A DNA stretch of 64,000 nucleotides from Hyphomicrobiales bacterium (GCA_025359045.1 JANYHN010000048.1:1-64000); one strand, 5' to 3'. Shown: positions 8,668 through 16,766, counted from the stretch's first letter. Numbers and translations: made by a program. Notes: a model not told the origin generated them from the sequence alone.

Positions 8668-9293
8668 GGCCGCACCTCGATCAGAGGAATATGCGGAATT
8701 TCCCCTCCCGCAAAATGCGCCAAGTTGATGGTGATGGCATCAGTATCAAATCGCACCGGCACATCAAACTCAAAACCAGCAGTGATCACCACGCCATTCG
8801 CCGGAATTGATCCGGCATTGAATGTCACAATACCGGTCAGTACATTCACGGTAAACTGCGTGGCTACAAGTCCATTCAAAGCGACACGAACCGTGCCTGC
8901 CACTGGCGCATTAATCACCCGCACATAATTTCGCGCACCCGTGCCATATTTTTTCACCAACTGAAACACGGCTGTTGCGCCATCACCCGTTCCAATAATC
9001 TGATCAGTTGCAGCGACAGTGGCCGTCGCGACACAAGACTTAAAATCGGCAAAATCCTTCCACCGAAACGCATAAAGTCTGCCCCGCCGTTCCTCAAAAA
9101 ACGCCACAACACTTTGAATATCATCGAGAGACTTCACCCCAAAGCCTGCATTGTAGCTGCGTTTGGAATTGGCCCAGCGCGCGTTGCGTTCCTCGCGGCC
9201 AGATGCGGAGGTCACAACATCAGTGCGGCGTTCTGCGGTTCCAGTTGAACCACGGGAGATTGCCGTTGGAAATCTTACATTATCAAATGGCAT
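8664..9293 (-). CDS. GTA gp12, DUF2460 distal tail protein
   Basis: 209 residues of the DUF2460 family (TIGR02217-like phage protein). The start MPFDNVRFPTAISRGS and the segments RRTDVVTSASGREERNARW and RGRLYAFRWKDFADFKS are characteristic. It forms the distal tail ring of RcGTA-like particles and phage tails. The ATG chosen has AAGGA about 9 bases upstream and lies one base from the gp11 stop; the frame extends 17 codons further but that would overlap gp11. It is coupled to gp13 by ATGA. Confidence 0.9.
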   Translation of the reverse strand: MPFDNVRFPTAISRGSTGTAERRTDVVTSASGREERNARWANSKRSYNAGFGVKSLDDIQSVVAFFEERRGRLYAFRWKDFADFKSCVATATVAATDQIIGTGDGATAVFQLVKKYGTGARNYVRVINAPVAGTVRVALNGLVATQFTVNVLTGIVTFNAGSIPANGVVITAGFEFDVPVRFDTDAITINLAHFAGGEIPHIPLIEVRP

Positions 9294-9294
9294 C

Positions 9295-9855
9295 TCAAAG
9301 ATTCCTTTGCCCGCGCATAATTGCTTGCGCCATTTGGGCGGCAATTTGGCCTTGCGATTGATTGAAACTTTGAATATCCGGCGTTGAAATATTGACTGTC
9401 ACATTCACGCCCCCGCCGCCGCGCACACCCAGCTTGCCGTCTGCCCCACGCGATAATGGCATGATTGCCTCAGGCCCTGCCTCACCCATCACGCCAGCGC
9501 CGCCACTCATCGGGAACAACATGGGGCTGTTCACCACGCCACCATCGGCAAAAGGTGTCACGCGGCCATTGTTAAATGCATTTCCATTGGCATTAGCCAA
9601 AACCCCGCCCAATAGATTGCCAACGAGATTACCCAGAGGTTTAAGCGCGGCCGATAATGCAGACTGGCTGAGCGATAATACGAGTGACTTCATCACGTCG
9701 CTCAAGCTCTTGCCATGAACCACAGCACTGGCAAAAGACGTCACCAATTTGTTGCCGAAGCTATCGGCCAATTGCGACAAGTCTTGCATCTCGGTGCGCA
9801 GCGCTTGCGTGCTTGCGGCCAGCGCATTCACGTTCTGTGAGGTTTGATCACTCAT
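9295..9855 (-). CDS. GTA gp11 short tail tape-measure protein
   Basis: 186 residues: an N-terminal helical region (residues 5-40), a hydrophobic Gly/Ala/Leu-rich middle (SQSALSAALKPLGNLVGNLLGG) and the phage tape-measure signature GGVVNSPMLFPMSGGAGVMG with GEAGPEAIMPL. Tape-measure proteins set tail length; this one is short, as in other GTAs with short tails. It overlaps the preceding chaperone gene by 4 bp (ATGA). Confident from motif and position. Confidence 0.88.
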   Translation of the reverse strand: MSDQTSQNVNALAASTQALRTEMQDLSQLADSFGNKLVTSFASAVVHGKSLSDVMKSLVLSLSQSALSAALKPLGNLVGNLLGGVLANANGNAFNNGRVTPFADGGVVNSPMLFPMSGGAGVMGEAGPEAIMPLSRGADGKLGVRGGGGVNVTVNISTPDIQSFNQSQGQIAAQMAQAIMRGQRNL

Positions 9856-10040
9856 TCGTCGGGAAACCTTTCCATTAGCTCATCAAGTTTCTGGCGCAGC
9901 ATTGGCTGGGGAGGGGCACCAAATGCCGCTACGATTTCGCGCGGCGTGCTGCGCCAGAATTCGGAAGGGCTCAACTTCAGAGTGCCAAGCCCCAATTGCA
10001 TTAACCTCGCCCACGGGAATATGGGTTTTGGCTTTTTCAT
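9852..10040 (-). CDS. Tail assembly chaperone (rcc01693/DUF2376-like)
   Basis: 62 residues: a basic N-terminus (MKKPKPIFPWARLMQLGLG) followed by LSPSEFWRSTPREI, the mark of the small GTA protein that follows gp10 in Rhodobacter and is thought to be a tail assembly chaperone. It overlaps gp10 by 4 bp upstream and gp11 by 4 bp downstream. The small size is normal for the family. Confidence 0.85.
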   Translation of the reverse strand: MKKPKPIFPWARLMQLGLGTLKLSPSEFWRSTPREIVAAFGAPPQPMLRQKLDELMERFPDE

Positions 10041-10351
10041 AAATCGCCTGCGAATGTTGCTTTCAAAAGTTCGGCCACAATGCGCAAATATCCAGTCGCA
10101 CCACCCGCTACAGAAAGCTTCGACACTTCATCGTCATTGAAGGTAAAGCCAGCTCCACGAAGTCCAGCACCGATCACTTTGATAGCGTCCGTCGCTTTAA
10201 TGCGCCCGCCCTCAAAGCGTTCGGCAATGGCAACCATATCTTCGCCGCCATAGGCATGTTCGATTTCGGCAAGTGCGCCAAGTGTCAGCACCAGCGTATA
10301 ATTCTGTCCGCCAAGCTCTGCTTCAATTTCACCACGATGTTTATTGGCCAT
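10037..10351 (-). CDS. GTA gp10 family protein
   Basis: 104 residues of the GTA gp10 family. The start is ANKHRGEIEAELGGQNYTL with a LGALAEIEHAYGGEDMVA helix and IGAGLRGAGFTFNDDEV, all typical. It acts with the next small gene in tail assembly, probably as the N-terminal part of a tail-assembly chaperone pair. GAGGTG lies 5 bases before the ATG, a good ribosome site. Confidence 0.88.
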   Translation of the reverse strand: MANKHRGEIEAELGGQNYTLVLTLGALAEIEHAYGGEDMVAIAERFEGGRIKATDAIKVIGAGLRGAGFTFNDDEVSKLSVAGGATGYLRIVAELLKATFAGDL

Positions 10352-10359
10352 GACGCACC

Positions 10360-10773
10360 TCAGATTGCTGTGAATGAAAGTTGGCCCGCTGATGCGAGTG
10401 CCAAATCAAACGTCACTTCGCCATCATGCTTTGCGCCAAAATCGAGGCTAACAATTTGGAATGGCCCTTGCACAATGCCGAAATTCGGAATGATGATTTG
10501 CCAGTCGACAATTGTGCTGTTGAAGAAATAACTCCGCATTGTCAGATCGGTTGCCGCATCTTTGAAAATGCCTGTGCCCCGTAGGCCTGCGGATTTCAGT
10601 CCAGCACCCGCCAATAGTTCACGCCATGCACCAGCGGATTCTTGTGACGTGGCATCAACAGTTTCTGAATTGAATGACAGTGTATGGCTGCGAAGCCCCG
10701 CCACCGTCACGAAAGCGCCTGCTCCCGTGCTGTCAAGTTTGAGCAATAGGTCACGGCCTTTTTGGGCTGCCAT
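10360..10773 (-). CDS. GTA gp9 major tail tube protein (TP901-1 family)
   Basis: 137 residues of the TP901-1 major tail protein family: MAAQKGRDLLLKLDS, TVAGLRSHTLSFNSETVDAT and ESAGAWRELLAGAG at the N-terminus, and GPFQIVSLDFGAKHDGEVTF at the C-terminus. It stacks in rings to make the tail tube. AAGGAG precedes the ATG at good spacing. Located between gp8 and gp10, as in all RcGTA-like clusters. Confidence 0.92.
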   Translation of the reverse strand: MAAQKGRDLLLKLDSTGAGAFVTVAGLRSHTLSFNSETVDATSQESAGAWRELLAGAGLKSAGLRGTGIFKDAATDLTMRSYFFNSTIVDWQIIIPNFGIVQGPFQIVSLDFGAKHDGEVTFDLALASAGQLSFTAI

Positions 10774-10785
10774 GGTGTTCTCCTT

Positions 10786-11190
10786 TTAAAGCGGTTCGGT
10801 GGCGGCGCGAAAGCGCACCACGCCATTGAAATTTGAAGTGGCGATTGATTTTGAGACGAAGTTGAACACAGCGCGCAAATTCACCAACTTGTGATCCGTC
10901 AACGTCAACACCACACCATCCAACGCCGTTTCAATTTCATTTGCGATGTTCTGCGCCAAAGGCCGGGCCCGCGAGTTAGTCGTAATCTCCAGCGTCACAA
11001 TCAACTCATGTGCCTTCTGATCAGCCACGCTCCAGTCGCGCGTTTCAATCGCGTTGAACATCACATAAGGTGGGCTGGCCCCGCGCGGAGGCTCATCATA
11101 AATATGTGCGCCGCCGAGCAATGCCGTCAGTTGCGTCCGCGCTATCAGCGCCGCGCGCATCGCCTGTTGTATCGATTGCGCTGGGCTCAT
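10786..11190 (-). CDS. GTA gp8, DUF3168 tail terminator protein
   Basis: 134 residues of DUF3168: AMRAALIARTQLTALLGG, the conserved HIYDEPPRGASPPYV turn, and a C-terminal RFRAATEPL. This family caps the tail tube or joins it to the head. It directly follows gp6 with a 4-bp overlap; a separate gp7 head-tail adaptor, present between gp6 and gp8 in R. capsulatus, is not found here. Confidence 0.88.
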   Translation of the reverse strand: MSPAQSIQQAMRAALIARTQLTALLGGAHIYDEPPRGASPPYVMFNAIETRDWSVADQKAHELIVTLEITTNSRARPLAQNIANEIETALDGVVLTLTDHKLVNLRAVFNFVSKSIATSNFNGVVRFRAATEPL

Positions 11191-11756
11191 TTCAGCCGCC
11201 TGTTGCGGTAAACTCGCAGAAGTTCAACAGCGCCGACGGGCAATCTACCATTGTTCTGATCACCGCGATTGGCATACCAATCCGATATCGCCATCAACAT
11301 AGCCTGTTTAATTTCGGCTGGCACAGAAGCTGATGTTGCACCAAAGCCCGCAATGAACTTCAGCTCAACGCCATTGACCGATCGGCCTGGTGCCACAAAT
11401 ACCCGGCCTCTGCGCAACACGACCCGAGGTGGGCTACTGGCAACATCAATATAATAATGAGCCGGATCAAGCGTTGCTGGCGTGTCATCATCGCCGTAAG
11501 TTTTGATGTCGACCACGCTGAGCAAGGGTTGCAGCGGAATATTGAATATACCCGCTTGCGGCCATTGATCAAGAAACAGCGACCAACTTTGTTGTATCAA
11601 AGCCAGATCATAGCGTTGTTCAACCAGGCGCCGTGCCGTTATAATCAGTGTACTGACGAATGGGTCGTCATCAGAATGATAAATGCGCAATTGCGCTTTG
11701 GCCTCAGCCAAGCTTAAGGGTTCCGCAGAAGGCGGAGTGGTGAGAATGAGGGGCAT
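11187..11756 (-). CDS. GTA gp6 head-tail connector (phiE125 gp8 family)
   Basis: 189 residues: PPSAEPLSLAEAKAQLRI with HSDDDPFVSTLIITARRLVE is the signature of the phiE125 gp8/HK97 gp6 connector family, and the C-terminus has IKQAMLMAISDWYANRGDQ. The protein forms the adaptor ring under the portal. It overlaps gp8 by 4 bp and is separated from the capsid gene by a 96-bp spacer holding a strong hairpin. GTA gp7 may be replaced by a longer gp6 or be encoded elsewhere. Confidence 0.88.
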   Translation of the reverse strand: MPLILTTPPSAEPLSLAEAKAQLRIYHSDDDPFVSTLIITARRLVEQRYDLALIQQSWSLFLDQWPQAGIFNIPLQPLLSVVDIKTYGDDDTPATLDPAHYYIDVASSPPRVVLRRGRVFVAPGRSVNGVELKFIAGFGATSASVPAEIKQAMLMAISDWYANRGDQNNGRLPVGAVELLRVYRNRRLK

Positions 11757-11793
11757 GGGGAAAACTCGAAAAAAGCGAAAGGGATTAGCGAGT

Positions 11794-11844
11794 AGCGAAT
11801 AGGAAATGGATATGCGAAGAACTATTCGCTATTTCCTATTCGCT
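11794..11844. terminator. Hairpin between major capsid and gp6 genes
   Basis: A perfect 14-bp inverted repeat (AGCGAATAGGAAAT and its complement) with a 23-base loop, extendable with one bulge to about 17 bp, fills the spacer after the capsid stop. No T-run follows on the minus strand. It could be a partial terminator, an RNA processing site or a 3' stabiliser that raises capsid mRNA over the downstream tail mRNA. Whether it acts in any of these ways is inference. Confidence 0.55.
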
Positions 11845-11852
11845 CTCATCAT

Positions 11853-13055
11853 TTACGACACGCCGAACTTCAACAGCTTGATTGCATCAAAGTCCTGCAT
11901 GCCGCCGCCCACGCGTTTGGTGGTATAGAACAACACGTATGGTTTTGCGGTGAATGGATCACGCAAGATGCGCGTGCCAACCCGGTCAACAATCAGATAG
12001 CCGCGTTTGAAATCACCAAACGCCACCGAGAATGTGTCGGTGCCGATGTCGGGCATGTATTCGCTTTCAACCACCGGGAAATTCAGCAGCATGGCGTTGC
12101 CATCGGCTGTCGCTGCGGGCTGCCACAGATAATTGCCCTGCGCATCTTTAAATTTGCGGATTTGGGCTTGCGTGGCCCGGCTGATCATGAAGCGACCATT
12201 CTGGCGGTAGGCCGCTTTGGTCGCATAGATCAGATCAACCAATTTATCGGTCGGATTTGTGGCCGCAAAACCGGCAGCAACGCCCGTTGGGATATAACCT
12301 GTGTTGCCCCATGTCCAAGAACCTTGAGCCACTTTCGTGTAGGCCAATATGCCCTTAGGTCGTGTAATGCCATCACCATTGAGGAATGCATCGGTTTCCT
12401 GTTCAGCAAAAACTGTTTCCACTTCCTGGGCCACCCATTGATCGAGATTCACAATTGAATCGTCGAGCAAAGCTTGCGTGGCTGCAGGCATGGCATAAAG
12501 TTCCATGGTCGGGAATTGCAGCTCGGCCAGCGTGGCGCTGTTGGTTTGAGGGCGTGCCGCTGTTACACCCACCCAGCCCGTCGTCGCACCATTGGTGTTG
12601 AATGGCTTCTTATAAAGTGTTGCAGAAATCTGGCGCACATCGGCAATCTGCCGCATTGGTGATGCCTTGGAAAGCAAACGACCAATCTCAGCTTCCACTT
12701 CAGGTGGTACCAAATAGCCACCATCTTGCCCCGAACCCACAGACATGGCCTTGGCTTCAAGCGATGACAGGCCTTGGGTTTCACCCTTGCGCACATATTG
12801 CTCGAAGGCTTTTTTGTGCTCGCTGGGTTCAGTTTTCATTTCACCGCCAAGGGCTGGACGGCGCGATTTCAAAATCAATTCGTCCATGGCCTTGTTGATG
12901 CGGTCAACTTTTTCCGAAGTTACCACATCAGCACTCATGCGCTTTTCAATTTGATCCAAGCGCTCGTCATTGGCTTCTTTGAAAGCTTCAAACGCGCCCA
13001 TCACGTCATACTGGTCAGCGGCAGAATTTGCCACTTTGGTTTCGAGATTATCCAT
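11853..13055 (-). CDS. GTA gp5 major capsid protein (HK97 fold)
   Basis: 400 residues of the HK97-type capsid family. Residues 1-105 are helical and charged (scaffold-like delta domain), followed by the mature shell with GYLVPPEVEAEIGRLL, SPMRQIADVRQIS, WVAQEVETVFAEQETDAFL and the C-terminal TKRVGGGMQDFDAIKLL. The delta domain is expected to be removed by the gp4 protease, probably around residue 105-110 before the AKAMSVGSGQDGG segment. The ATG overlaps the protease stop by 8 bp and has AAGGAA about 11 bases upstream. Length and domain order are normal for GTAs. Confidence 0.95.
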   Translation of the reverse strand: MDNLETKVANSAADQYDVMGAFEAFKEANDERLDQIEKRMSADVVTSEKVDRINKAMDELILKSRRPALGGEMKTEPSEHKKAFEQYVRKGETQGLSSLEAKAMSVGSGQDGGYLVPPEVEAEIGRLLSKASPMRQIADVRQISATLYKKPFNTNGATTGWVGVTAARPQTNSATLAELQFPTMELYAMPAATQALLDDSIVNLDQWVAQEVETVFAEQETDAFLNGDGITRPKGILAYTKVAQGSWTWGNTGYIPTGVAAGFAATNPTDKLVDLIYATKAAYRQNGRFMISRATQAQIRKFKDAQGNYLWQPAATADGNAMLLNFPVVESEYMPDIGTDTFSVAFGDFKRGYLIVDRVGTRILRDPFTAKPYVLFYTTKRVGGGMQDFDAIKLLKFGVS

Positions 13056-13596
13056 GTGTTGCAGTGTTCCTTGTTAAGTTCAGGGCTTCAGGTTTGGCAA
13101 AAAGTGAGTCCGCCTTCGCCCATGCGCGAGACTTCACAGTGCTCACCCGTGCACCTTCCAACATTGGAAAAGTGACGAGTGAAATTTCCCACAAATCAAT
13201 TGTGTAGATGCGGCGGGTTTTGGAACTGCGGTCTTGTTTGGCCACAACGGTTTTGAAACCGATGGAAAGACCATCCAGCCCGCCGGTTTCCAAAAGCGAA
13301 ATGAGTTCGCGCCCGCGCTGCACATTTTTATCGAGACGACCGCGCACAAAAAGGCCACGCTCGGTTTCGTTGACGTCAATCCATGTGCCCACCGGTTCAG
13401 CGGGGTCATGTTGAAACAACATGCGGATATTATCTTGGCCACGCTTTTTTAACGTCTCCGCAAAAGCGCCCGGCATAACAATATCGCCAGCGCCATCACG
13501 CTTATTGAACAGGCTCGCATATCCCGTAAACACGCCGGTGCCGGGCGCTGCCGATAAAGGCAGTTCCAGCCCGCGTCGTTGCAGACGAAGGGTCAT
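13048..13596 (-). CDS. GTA gp4 HK97-family prohead protease
   Basis: 182 residues. The fold is that of herpesvirus-like prohead proteases: GYASLFNKRDGAGDIVMPGAF at the N-terminus, the catalytic His in MLFQHDPAEPVG, and the catalytic Ser in GLDGLSIGFKT, then EISLVTFPMLEGARV. It matures the capsid by removing the N-terminal delta domain. AAGGAAATACAT precedes the ATG. It lies between portal and capsid, separated from portal by a palindromic repeat. Confidence 0.93.
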   Translation of the reverse strand: MTLRLQRRGLELPLSAAPGTGVFTGYASLFNKRDGAGDIVMPGAFAETLKKRGQDNIRMLFQHDPAEPVGTWIDVNETERGLFVRGRLDKNVQRGRELISLLETGGLDGLSIGFKTVVAKQDRSSKTRRIYTIDLWEISLVTFPMLEGARVSTVKSRAWAKADSLFAKPEALNLTRNTATHG

Positions 13597-13637
13597 ATGT
13601 ATTTCCTTTTTTAAAATTTGTGTTTTGGGGGGAAGAG

Positions 13638-13756
13638 CCCCCTCAGCCCGTTGGGCAGCTCCCCCAACGAGTTGGGGGAGCGCGACTAATGCGAGGTCTC
13701 ACCCGTAATGCGCTCCGCCCAGCTTGCTGGGGGAGCTGTCCGAAGGACTGAGGGGG
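13638..13756. repeat. Long palindromic repeat inside the GTA operon
   Basis: A 119-bp imperfect palindrome with outer arms CCCCCTCAGCCCGTTGGGCA and (complement) CCTTCGGACTGAGGGGG-like ends, and inner arms around AGCTCCCCCA/TGGGGGAGCT. Its middle is single-stranded (GACTAATGCGAGGTCTCACCC). This is the style of the mobile palindromic intergenic repeats found in rhizobial genomes. It lies between the portal and protease genes, where R. capsulatus has a small gene (g3.5), and would fold strongly in the operon mRNA. Confidence 0.75.
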
Positions 13757-13768
13757 AACCTTTCCCGC

Positions 13769-14899
13769 TTAACTCCCATACCCAACAGCCGCCCGCTTCT
13801 CATCATCACTCAAAAACGTCGCAGCATTCACACGCGACCACAGCGCGTCACGGTCATGACATAACGCTTCAACTTGATCCAAATCAAAACTCAGTTTTAA
13901 ATCAGGGCCAAATTGTGGGCCCACAAAATTACCCACTGCATCGGTGATCTTGCCCAAAACTGGGATCACAGTTTGTCGCCAGAACGTTCGGTTCGCTTCG
14001 GTAAAGTTCGAATATGTATTGTCACCCGGAATGCCGAGCAACATGGGCGGCACGCCGAAGGCCAAAGCAATCTCACGCGCTGCAGAATTTTTGGCGGCAA
14101 TGAAATCCATGTCCTTGGGGCTATAGCCCATTTCTTTCCAATCAAGCCCGCCCTCAAGCACCATGGGTCTGCCCGCATTGGCGGCGCCTTGATAGCTGGT
14201 TTCCAATTCATTCTTCAGCCTTTCAAACTGTTCCGCCGTCAACTGCTCATCCGATGCTGCAAATACTAACGCACCTGAGGGTCTGGCCGCATTATCAAGC
14301 ATCGATTTATTCCACGCGCATGCAGAGTTGTGCGTATCAATACTGCGTTGCGCCGCCTCTAATGGCGACTGCCCATAATAGTCATCAAGCGGATTGAACA
14401 TCCGAATGTGAAGCACGTTTTCAGCAGGCAGTTTAGCAATTGATCCGTACACAGAATATTCATAGTGGTCAGGCCAACCATCAACCCCTGGCACTATTTT
14501 CATGCGGTCTGGTCGCAGCGACATCAACTCGCGTGGGCGATTATCAATACTTGACACTTCAATAAAGGAGTTTCCTGCAAGTAACAGATATGAAACAATA
14601 TTTTCAATCAGTTCGCGGCCCGTTTGCGATGGATTGGGCCTTGCCAAAATATCAAGCAGCGGATGTGTTTCTGCTTCCTTGGCTCCTTGATACAGCAGCA
14701 ACGGAACCGAACTCGCGGCCTCGGCAATCATCCGCACACAGCGATAACCAATGGCATTGGTCATAAACCCTTCGCGCGCTTGCGCCGCATAATTGCGCGG
14801 CGTCCATTGCGGCTTGCCTGCTTGATAAAGCGAGACAAGCGGTTGCGCACGGAATTGTTTTTGATCTGCTGAGAAGAGAGATTTTAGTTTGGAGAGCAT
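13769..14899 (-). CDS. GTA gp3 portal protein (HK97 family)
   Basis: 376 residues of the HK97-type portal family: NAIGYRCVRMIAEAASSVPL, LLAGNSFIEVSSIDNRPREL, NVLHIRMFNPLDDYYGQSPL and the C-terminal FGVPPMLLGIPGDNTYSNFT with EANRTFWRQTVIPVL. The portal forms the dodecameric DNA channel at one capsid vertex and docks the terminase. I chose the ATG with AAGGA 8-9 bases upstream, dropping a 17-codon extension. It follows the large terminase by 47 bp. Confidence 0.94.
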   Translation of the reverse strand: MLSKLKSLFSADQKQFRAQPLVSLYQAGKPQWTPRNYAAQAREGFMTNAIGYRCVRMIAEAASSVPLLLYQGAKEAETHPLLDILARPNPSQTGRELIENIVSYLLLAGNSFIEVSSIDNRPRELMSLRPDRMKIVPGVDGWPDHYEYSVYGSIAKLPAENVLHIRMFNPLDDYYGQSPLEAAQRSIDTHNSACAWNKSMLDNAARPSGALVFAASDEQLTAEQFERLKNELETSYQGAANAGRPMVLEGGLDWKEMGYSPKDMDFIAAKNSAAREIALAFGVPPMLLGIPGDNTYSNFTEANRTFWRQTVIPVLGKITDAVGNFVGPQFGPDLKLSFDLDQVEALCHDRDALWSRVNAATFLSDDEKRAAVGYGS

Positions 14900-14946
14900 G
14901 TGGTATTTCCTTTTGATATTTTGAATGAAGCCAGCGGCCCCCTTTC

Positions 14947-16245
14947 TCAAACGACCCTCACCCTCGGCCCAGCCCTTGGCTTCTGCATCAGGTCATGCAC
15001 CGCCCAAACAAGCGCATCTAATCGGTCGGGGCTTTTTCCGCCTTGCCCAATGCTGGCACACATCTCATCTTCCAATTCCGGAAACAGACCCACATGACTC
15101 ACACGCCCTTGTTCATACAACGCGGCAATGGGTTCTGCCCGCGCAGCCTTTCCCGCTGAAGCATGCACCGCACGAAACGAAAGATTGCGGTCAACTTCGC
15201 GCAGCACTTGTTCCACCATCGCACCGCCTTGGTTCACTTCCGCCACGACACGTGCAGCTTTGCGTTCGTGATAAAGTGTCACAACACGTTTGGCCCATTG
15301 CGCAGGCCGCAAGCCTTGCAACGAACGATCCGCCAAAACATAAAATCGATCATCTCGCCCCAAGCCCACGCATACAATTCCGCACGCATTGCTTTTCTTG
15401 CCTGCACTTGCTGGTGGATCAACGGCCACCACAACACGCTTCATAAGAGGCGCTTCCAATACGCGGTACCTCTCAAACATATCTCGGTTGAACAGAGCAT
15501 CGGGATCATCTTCAATCAACTCGCCGTTCAGTTCCTGCTTTCCCAATCTGGTTCCGGCATAACGCGCCGTTACATCTTTGATAAATCCGCCAGCCAAATT
15601 CTTGGCGTTATCAAATGTCGTTGAATGGCTGGTCACAGTGCCCGCCGCATTGATCAATTTTTTCATAATCGGAACGGGCCGCGGCGTCGTGGTAATCACC
15701 GCCACCGGGTTATCCCCCAACCGTAATCCAAACTGTAACATATCCCACACACTCTCTGCCTGCTTCCATTTCGCCAACTCGTCACACCACGCCGCATCAA
15801 ATTGCGGCCCGCGTAACCCGTCTGGTTCCTCCGCACTAAACACATGCGCCACGGCACCATTGGGCCAACTCAGCATCCGCTTTGAAGGTTCAAACAAAGG
15901 TTGCTCGTTTGTTCCGTGTACGGACAATAATCCAGATTGTCCTTCAATCATCACTAAGCGGGCTTCATCAAAAGTCGGCACCAACAATGCAATGCGCTTT
16001 GCTGAAGTACCCCATTCGCCCAAAGCAATGGCCTTCACCCATTCGGCCCCTGCCCTGGTTTTGCCAGAACCGCGACCGCCTAAAAGCAGCCAGCGCCGCC
16101 AGCTTGTGCCCTCAGGTGGAAGTTGGTCTTTCCTCGCCCAATAGCGCCACTCCTTCAATAGGCCTCGAACCTGGTGAGGCTTGAGTGTTGCCGTGAACGA
16201 CTTCGCTTTCTTCCGGTAAATTCGCAATGCGGCGCGCAAGTTCAT
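14947..16245 (-). CDS. GTA gp2 large terminase subunit
   Basis: A 432-residue DNA-packaging motor. The ATPase half has Walker A GGRGSGKTRAGAEW (residues 56-69), an adenine-motif-like LPPEGTSWRRWLLL before it, and a Walker B followed by FDAAWCDELAKWK (Asp-Glu). The nuclease half has VVVAVDPPAS, AARVVAEVNQGGAMVEQVLR and the C-terminal DRLDALVWAVHDL (catalytic Asp), the RNase H-like terminase nuclease. In GTAs it packages headfuls of host DNA. The start is uncertain: the ATG used overlaps gp1 by 134 bp, and no later ATG precedes Walker A. Motifs are intact, so it should be active. Confidence 0.94.
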   Translation of the reverse strand: MNLRAALRIYRKKAKSFTATLKPHQVRGLLKEWRYWARKDQLPPEGTSWRRWLLLGGRGSGKTRAGAEWVKAIALGEWGTSAKRIALLVPTFDEARLVMIEGQSGLLSVHGTNEQPLFEPSKRMLSWPNGAVAHVFSAEEPDGLRGPQFDAAWCDELAKWKQAESVWDMLQFGLRLGDNPVAVITTTPRPVPIMKKLINAAGTVTSHSTTFDNAKNLAGGFIKDVTARYAGTRLGKQELNGELIEDDPDALFNRDMFERYRVLEAPLMKRVVVAVDPPASAGKKSNACGIVCVGLGRDDRFYVLADRSLQGLRPAQWAKRVVTLYHERKAARVVAEVNQGGAMVEQVLREVDRNLSFRAVHASAGKAARAEPIAALYEQGRVSHVGLFPELEDEMCASIGQGGKSPDRLDALVWAVHDLMQKPRAGPRVRVV

Positions 16246-16669
16246 CACGCTCTGCGTCGTTGAGCTTTCTGGTTTCGCGACCTCCGCGTTGTCTGCGATC
16301 TTTTTGTTCAAGTTGTAAAACCTTTTCCAATGTGCGCACCAAAGTATTGGTGGCCCGAATATCGCGTTCATTTGCCAATGCTGAAATATCTTCGCCAATG
16401 GCGTTCATTTCGCGTTCCAAATTTGCCAAACGCTTTTGCAGAATTTCTTTCAATCGCTTGATTGTGTCGCGCGTACTTTCACTCTTCTGCTTCTTGTTTG
16501 CAGCACCGCGCATCAACCATCCTTCAAGCTTGGCCTTCTTGCTGAGCGTAATCGACGACATGCCAATGCTCTCAGCAATCTGCGATACGGTTTCCACCGT
16601 CTGTTCATAGCGCATACGAATATGCGCCCAAGGTTGCGCATCCGGCGCAGGCTTAGCGTCTTCACTCAT
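16112..16669 (-). CDS. GTA gp1, small terminase-like DNA-binding protein
   Basis: 185 residues and the first gene of the GTA cluster. The N-terminal 60 residues hold a helix-turn-helix (MRYEQTVETVSQIAESIGMS then ITLSKKAKLEGW), followed by a highly charged central coiled coil (LKEILQKRLANLEREMNAIG) and a disordered tail, the plan of terminase small subunits. In RcGTA the homologue binds DNA poorly and non-specifically, in line with random packaging. Its 3' end overlaps the terminase reading frame. The ATG is used over an in-frame TTG four codons upstream. Confidence 0.82.
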   Translation of the reverse strand: MSEDAKPAPDAQPWAHIRMRYEQTVETVSQIAESIGMSSITLSKKAKLEGWLMRGAANKKQKSESTRDTIKRLKEILQKRLANLEREMNAIGEDISALANERDIRATNTLVRTLEKVLQLEQKDRRQRGGRETRKLNDAERDELARRIANLPEESEVVHGNTQASPGSRPIEGVALLGEERPTST

Positions 16670-16737
16670 TTCAAATCTCAATTTAAGGGGTTAGCAATGA
16701 GGCCCGAATTTGTGGGCCCATTTGCGGAGTGTGACGA

Positions 16738-16766
16738 GAACTAGCAGGTTCACCGTACGGTGTCAA
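16738..16766 (-). promoter_or_regulatory. Candidate GTA promoter/operator, proximal copy
   Basis: On the minus strand TTGACA (16766-16761) is followed 17 bases later by TAGTTC, about 70 bases before the gp1 start. The perfect 12-bp palindrome CACCGTACGGTG (16751-16762) overlaps the TTGACA hexamer, the usual place for a repressor or activator site. The -10 match is poor, so the promoter is only a candidate; the palindrome is directly seen. Confidence 0.5.

Noticed and set aside
15578-16144. A 188-codon plus-strand frame opposite the terminase
   Set aside because: Antisense to the terminase motifs; no start signal.
34-16669. Integrative prophage rather than GTA
   Set aside because: No integrase, repressor, replication or attachment sites; gene order and families match the RcGTA-type cluster exactly.
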